From Solirubrobacter deserti (GTDB taxonomy: Bacteria > Actinomycetota > Thermoleophilia > Solirubrobacterales > Solirubrobacteraceae), in contig NZ_JAPCID010000018.1 of the NCBI RefSeq assembly GCF_027587175.1, positions 1 to 64,000 of the forward strand: 64,000 bases of DNA. Direction: 5' to 3'. Below the pieces are notes generated by a model. That model searched no databases and was not told where the DNA came from. It saw nothing but the letters and a program-made list of their open reading frames with translations. Shown in pieces: positions 60,026 through 64,000 of the stretch (its first letter is position 1; the number at the start of each line of letters is the position of its first letter). The position numbers were made by a program, and so were the translations under genes.

Positions 60026-62404
60026 GTGCATGGATCCGCGCGCCTGACGCGGCTGGCCGGGACGGCCGCCGCGCTCGGCCTGTTCACGCTTGCCGCACCC
60101 GCCGGGGCCGCCGTGCCGGTCTTCACGCCGGCGGGCCCGCTGTTCACCGACGTGTCCCCGGAGGCGATCAGCGTCTCGCCCGACGGCAGGACGGTCGCGA
60201 CCGCGACGCCGGCCACCGGGATCGCGCTCGTCGACATCACCGATCCCGCCGCCCTGCGGGTGAAGGCGAGCGTCGAGACCGACCAGACCGCGTTGGCGTT
60301 CACCAAGGACGGGCGCTACCTGCTCGTCGTCGACCAGCAGCTGGACCCGGAGCACCCGGGCGGGCCGGACGCGCGCAACCTGCGCATCCTGGACGCGGGC
60401 ACGCTCGCCGAGGTCCGCCGGATCGCGATCCCGAGCGGCGACTCGGTCGACGTGTCCCCCGATGGGCAGTACGCGGCGATCGCCGACGAGCAGGACCGGG
60501 GCTTCAACGACGGCTCGGTGATCGTGCTCGACATGCTCGGGCGCGACGTGGCCGACTGGACGACGCGCAAGATCGCGCTGCCGGCCCGCGACGACGAACG
60601 TTGGTTCAAGCCGCTGGACGTGACGCTCAAGCTCCAACCCGAGCACGTCGACGTCCGCGAGGACAACGTCGCGCTCGTCTCGGTCCAGGACCAGAACGCG
60701 TTCGCGCTCGTCGATCTCGTGTCCGGCGCCGTGCAGAGGCTGATCGACGCGGGCTCGACCGACACCACCACGTACAAGGAGCGCCGGCAGTTCGGGCCGT
60801 GGGACTGGACGGCGCCGGCGAAGGCTCCGCGCATGCCCGACGGCGTCGCCTGGCTGCCCGACGGCACGCACTTCCTGGCGGCCAACGAGGGTGAGAAGGA
60901 CTTCTTCTCCGACGGCGTCCGCGCGATCGACTCCGGCGCCGTCACGCGCAAGTTCGGCGGCCGCGGGTACGGCATCTACAACGCCGAGACGGGCGCGCTG
61001 GTGTACGACTCCGGGCTCGCGGGCGAGCGCGAGACCGCGCGCCGCGGCTTCTACCCGACGAGCGACGCCGGCGACGCGGGCCACCAGTACGAGGGAGCGG
61101 CCGTCGCGCGCTTCGGCGAGTCGCTGCTCGGCTTCGTGGTGTCCGAGCGCGGCAACCAGCTGCACATCCTCGACCTGGCCGATCCCGCCGCCCCGAAGCT
61201 GCTGCAGATCCTCACGACGGGCGAGCGTCCCGAGTACGTCGTGCCGATCCCCGAGCGGAACCTGGTGCTCGCTTCCGGCGAGTCGGGCGGCCTGTCCGTG
61301 TTCAAGGTCGCGGCGCCCGGCGCGCACGCGGTCATCCCCGTCGTACCCGAGGACCGCAGCTTCGAGTTCGAGCTCACCTACGGCTTTGGCGGCAACCCGA
61401 AGTCGATGACCTACGACGACGGCCGGATCCTGTTCCCGACCGACAACGGCGTGCTGTCCGTCGATCCGGACGACCCGCGCGGGCCCAACGCCCGGACGGT
61501 CGGCTCGCACGCGGGCGACGCCGTCCCGGACGGCGCCGGCGGCTACTGGCTGCGCAGCACCGAAGGCCCGCTCACCCGCGTGAATCGGGCGGGCGAGACG
61601 GTCCTCGAGCGCGCGGACGCCGGCACGTTCGGCGGTACGCGCATCGGCGATCGCACCTACAACCCCGCGTTCGGCTCCGTCGACGTCTACGAGCTCTCGA
61701 CGGGCACGTCGCTCGGGGCGTTCACGCTCGAGATCCCGGAGCGCAACCCGTACGTGCAGGACACCGAGGCGACCCCCGGCGGCGACCTGCTGTTCGCCGT
61801 CCGCGTCCCGGAGCAGCAAGCGATCGAGGTCTACGTCCTGCGCGACCCCGAGACCGTCACGATCGGCTCGACGGTCAAGCCCGAGCTGCTGCAGACGCTC
61901 TCGCTCGGCGCCTACTCGCTGCGCCGTGACCTGGACGCCTGGTTGCGGCTCGCGGTGAGCCCCGAAGGCCGCGTCTTCATCGGCCACATGGACAACGCGT
62001 TTCAAGAGCTGGACGAGCGCCTGCCGGCCTACCAGACCTCGGCCGAGACGCCTGTCGGCGGCACCGTCCCGGCCACGCTGTCGCTGGCGGTCGGCACCCC
62101 GGATCCGCTCGGCCCGTTCGTGCCGGGCGTCGAGCGCCTGTACGAGACGACCGCCGCGGCGACCGTCACGTCCACGGCGGGCGACGCCACGCTGTCGGTC
62201 GGCGAGCCCGGTCACCTCGTCAACGGCGCCTTCAAGCTGCCGGAGCCGCTGGAGGTCGCGCTCTCGAAGTCCATCTGGGACGGCCCGGTCTCCAACGAGC
62301 AGGTCACGGTCGGCTTCAAGCAGTTCGTGAAGGCCACCGACGCACTGCGCACCGGGCGCTACTCCAAGACCGTGACCTTCACGCTGTCGACGACGCAGCC
62401 GTAG
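60026..62404 (+). CDS. Secreted choice-of-anchor-I-like beta-propeller protein
   Basis: 792 residues from GTG at 60026, 5 nt after a TTGGAG ribosome site; an upstream GTG (59990) has none. Signal peptide (LAGTAAALGLFTLAAPAGA), then propeller repeats (SPEAISVSPDGRTVATATPA, GIALVDITDPAALRV). RMPDGVAWLPDGTHFLAANE resembles the MPDxIA...ANEGD motif of choice-of-anchor-I proteins. The last 115 residues (GGTVPATLSLAVG to LRTGRYSKTVTFTLSTTQP) are the same C-terminal module as in the LVIVD proteins. It lies 2 nt before a PhoD-type phosphatase, so a role in extracellular phosphate or phosphoester handling is possible. Confidence 0.85.
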   Translation: MHGSARLTRLAGTAAALGLFTLAAPAGAAVPVFTPAGPLFTDVSPEAISVSPDGRTVATATPATGIALVDITDPAALRVKASVETDQTALAFTKDGRYLLVVDQQLDPEHPGGPDARNLRILDAGTLAEVRRIAIPSGDSVDVSPDGQYAAIADEQDRGFNDGSVIVLDMLGRDVADWTTRKIALPARDDERWFKPLDVTLKLQPEHVDVREDNVALVSVQDQNAFALVDLVSGAVQRLIDAGSTDTTTYKERRQFGPWDWTAPAKAPRMPDGVAWLPDGTHFLAANEGEKDFFSDGVRAIDSGAVTRKFGGRGYGIYNAETGALVYDSGLAGERETARRGFYPTSDAGDAGHQYEGAAVARFGESLLGFVVSERGNQLHILDLADPAAPKLLQILTTGERPEYVVPIPERNLVLASGESGGLSVFKVAAPGAHAVIPVVPEDRSFEFELTYGFGGNPKSMTYDDGRILFPTDNGVLSVDPDDPRGPNARTVGSHAGDAVPDGAGGYWLRSTEGPLTRVNRAGETVLERADAGTFGGTRIGDRTYNPAFGSVDVYELSTGTSLGAFTLEIPERNPYVQDTEATPGGDLLFAVRVPEQQAIEVYVLRDPETVTIGSTVKPELLQTLSLGAYSLRRDLDAWLRLAVSPEGRVFIGHMDNAFQELDERLPAYQTSAETPVGGTVPATLSLAVGTPDPLGPFVPGVERLYETTAAATVTSTAGDATLSVGEPGHLVNGAFKLPEPLEVALSKSIWDGPVSNEQVTVGFKQFVKATDALRTGRYSKTVTFTLSTTQP

Positions 62405-62406
62405 CG

Positions 62407-63984
62407 ATGAGCATCACCGGGGATTGGGACCGACGGATCAGCCGGCGCACGCTGCTGCGGACCGGGGGGACGCTCGCGGCGGGCGTGGTGCTGGCGCCCG
62501 CGCTCGCGCGCGCGACGTCGTGGAGCGCGGGCGGAGATCCGTTCTCGCTCGGGATCGCTTCGGGTGATCCCACGCCGGACGGGGTGGTGCTCTGGACACG
62601 GCTGGCCCCGGCGCCGCTGACGGTCGACGGCGGGATGGGCACGCAGCGCTGCGCGGTGCAGTACGAGGTCGCGCTCGACGAGCAGTTCAAGTTCCCGGTC
62701 AGGCGCGGGACCGAGTACGCGGTGGCCGAGTGGGCGCACAGCGTCCATGTCGACGTGCGCGGATTGCTGCCGGCGCGCGAGTACTTCTACCGCTTCAAGT
62801 GGGGCGCGCACGTGAGCCCGGTCGGGCGCACGCGCACCGCGCCGCCGCCCTTTTTCGCCAACCGCGAGCTGAAGTTCGCGTTCGTCTCGTGCCAGAACTG
62901 GGCGAACGGCTACTTCAACGCCTACGAGGACATCGTCGCGCGCGACCCGGAGTTCGTCGTGCACCTCGGCGACTACATCTATGAGAACTACGGCGGCGTG
63001 GCGCCTTTCCAGCAGCCGCTGCCGGCCGTGGAGCTGATGACGCTGTCGGACTATCGCATCCGGCACGCGCAGACCAAGACGGACCCGGACCTGCAGGCGG
63101 CGCACGCCGCACTGCCGTTCCTCGTGACCTGGGACGACCACGAGGTCGACAACGCCTACGCGAACCTCGAGAACGAGTCGGGCCAGTCCGTCGACGTGTT
63201 CCGCGCTCGCCGGGCCGCGGCGTACAAGGCCTACTACGAGCACATGCCGCTGCGGGGCTCCTCGATGCCGTCCGGGCCGGACATGGACCTGTACCGGCGC
63301 TTCCACTGGGGGCGGCTCGCGACGGTTAACATGATCGACGGGCGCCAGTACCGCTCGGGCGATGTGTCCGGTGGGACGCGGCGGCGCCACGGCTACACCG
63401 ACGCCGAGATCGACCCGTCGCGGACGATGCTCGGCGGCGCGCAGATGGCGTGGCTGCTGGAGGAGCTGTCGAGCTCGCAAGCCGGGTGGAACGTGCTCGC
63501 CAACAACAAGGCGTTCGCGCCCGTGGACCGCAACACCGCGATCGACCGGGTCGCGTTCAACAACCCGACGACCTGGGACGGCTATGTCGCCGACCGCCAG
63601 CGGATCCTGGACGCGATCGCCGCTCGCCGGGGACTGAACGCCGTGGTGATCACCGGCGACACGCACAGCAACTACGTGCGCAACGTCCCGCCGAACTTCA
63701 ACAGCCTGGACGGTGCCCCGGTCGCCACCGAGTTCCTGGGCACCTCCGTCAGCACGGGCGGAGACAAGGAGGAGCCGGTGATCCAGTGGCAGGACGATTC
63801 CCACAATCCGCACCAGCTCCTGCGCAACAACAACCGCGGCTACGTGGAGTGCGTGCTGACGCCGCAGCTGTGGGCGACGAACTTCCGGATCGTCCCCTCG
63901 GTCGAGACCCGCGTCCATGGCCAGGGCTCGACGCTCACCTCGTTCGTGGTCGAGAGCGGCCGCGGCGGCGCCGCGCGCGCATAG
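62407..63984 (+). CDS. PhoD-type alkaline phosphatase/phosphodiesterase, Tat-exported
   Basis: 525 residues. A Tat signal is present (SRRTLLRTGGTLAAGVVLAP). The N-terminal PhoD domain (FSLGIASGDPTPDGVVLWTRL) is followed by the metallophosphatase domain: FVSCQNW, VVHLGDYIYENYGG, LVTWDDHEVDNAYAN and VVITGDTHSNY, which supply the metal ligands in the family. It is full length. It hydrolyses phosphomonoesters and phosphodiesters outside the cell, usually under phosphate limitation. It probably forms a two-gene operon with the propeller gene. The remaining 16 bp to the window end hold nothing. Confidence 0.95.
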   Translation: MSITGDWDRRISRRTLLRTGGTLAAGVVLAPALARATSWSAGGDPFSLGIASGDPTPDGVVLWTRLAPAPLTVDGGMGTQRCAVQYEVALDEQFKFPVRRGTEYAVAEWAHSVHVDVRGLLPAREYFYRFKWGAHVSPVGRTRTAPPPFFANRELKFAFVSCQNWANGYFNAYEDIVARDPEFVVHLGDYIYENYGGVAPFQQPLPAVELMTLSDYRIRHAQTKTDPDLQAAHAALPFLVTWDDHEVDNAYANLENESGQSVDVFRARRAAAYKAYYEHMPLRGSSMPSGPDMDLYRRFHWGRLATVNMIDGRQYRSGDVSGGTRRRHGYTDAEIDPSRTMLGGAQMAWLLEELSSSQAGWNVLANNKAFAPVDRNTAIDRVAFNNPTTWDGYVADRQRILDAIAARRGLNAVVITGDTHSNYVRNVPPNFNSLDGAPVATEFLGTSVSTGGDKEEPVIQWQDDSHNPHQLLRNNNRGYVECVLTPQLWATNFRIVPSVETRVHGQGSTLTSFVVESGRGGAARA

Positions 63985-64000
63985 CCACGTGACCCGTCAT

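Overview
This is a GC-rich (roughly 70 percent) chromosomal window with dense, often overlapping genes, GTG and TTG starts, several apparently leaderless promoters and many secreted proteins. The protein families (DUF1707, MEDS/RsbU signalling, DUF6421, DUF4186, large LuxR-type AAA regulators, a LysX-like fusion, type 1 IPP isomerase, LVIVD propellers) suggest a high-GC actinobacterial relative, most likely class Thermoleophilia (Solirubrobacter-like). That placement is inference. I see no tRNA, rRNA, CRISPR array or insertion sequence.

Left part (1-31 kb) is mostly housekeeping and signalling. It starts with a truncated CHAP-type protein with an eCIS-like N-terminus, then a secreted propeller, a hydrolase, an ArsR/SRPBCC pair, a MoxR-DUF58-VWA operon with a small secreted protein, a TetR/cupin/reductase locus, an OmpR-type two-component system, a second VWA gene coupled to an HtrA protease, DUF1707, and IPP isomerase. 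Twin LVIVD beta-propeller genes share a 60-bp promoter. HD, cupredoxin, DUF6421/Lrp, DUF4186, DUF457 and PAS-GGDEF-EAL genes follow.

Central part (28-56.5 kb) looks like one regulon and is the most interesting region. Three paralogous LuxR-type large ATP-binding (LAL) regulators and the remnant of a fourth sit among operons whose promoters share one hand-recognisable layout in seven copies: CTACGTAC, 15-16 bp, CAGTAG-N4-CTACTG, then A and T at fixed -10-like positions. In four copies the start codon lies 35-36 nt after the motif, so these transcripts would be leaderless. The controlled genes are a pseudo-hydrolase with LAL3 and LAL2; secreted proteins with a DJ-1 protein and LAL1; a 20-codon leader ORF with a DMT transporter and a rhomboid-like protein; a PaaK-like ligase with a secreted protein, a membrane protein and a LysX-like fusion of reversed domain order; an FAD oxidase with an MFS exporter; an 88-residue protein with a Cys/aromatic tail and a permease; and two large secreted proteins. 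The function is unknown; a self-regulated envelope, secretion or small-molecule programme is plausible.

Right part (56.5-64 kb) holds an RsbU-type phosphatase with a MEDS/HATPase protein, then a choice-of-anchor-I-like secreted propeller ending in the same C-terminal module as the LVIVD proteins, followed directly by a Tat-exported PhoD-type phosphatase.
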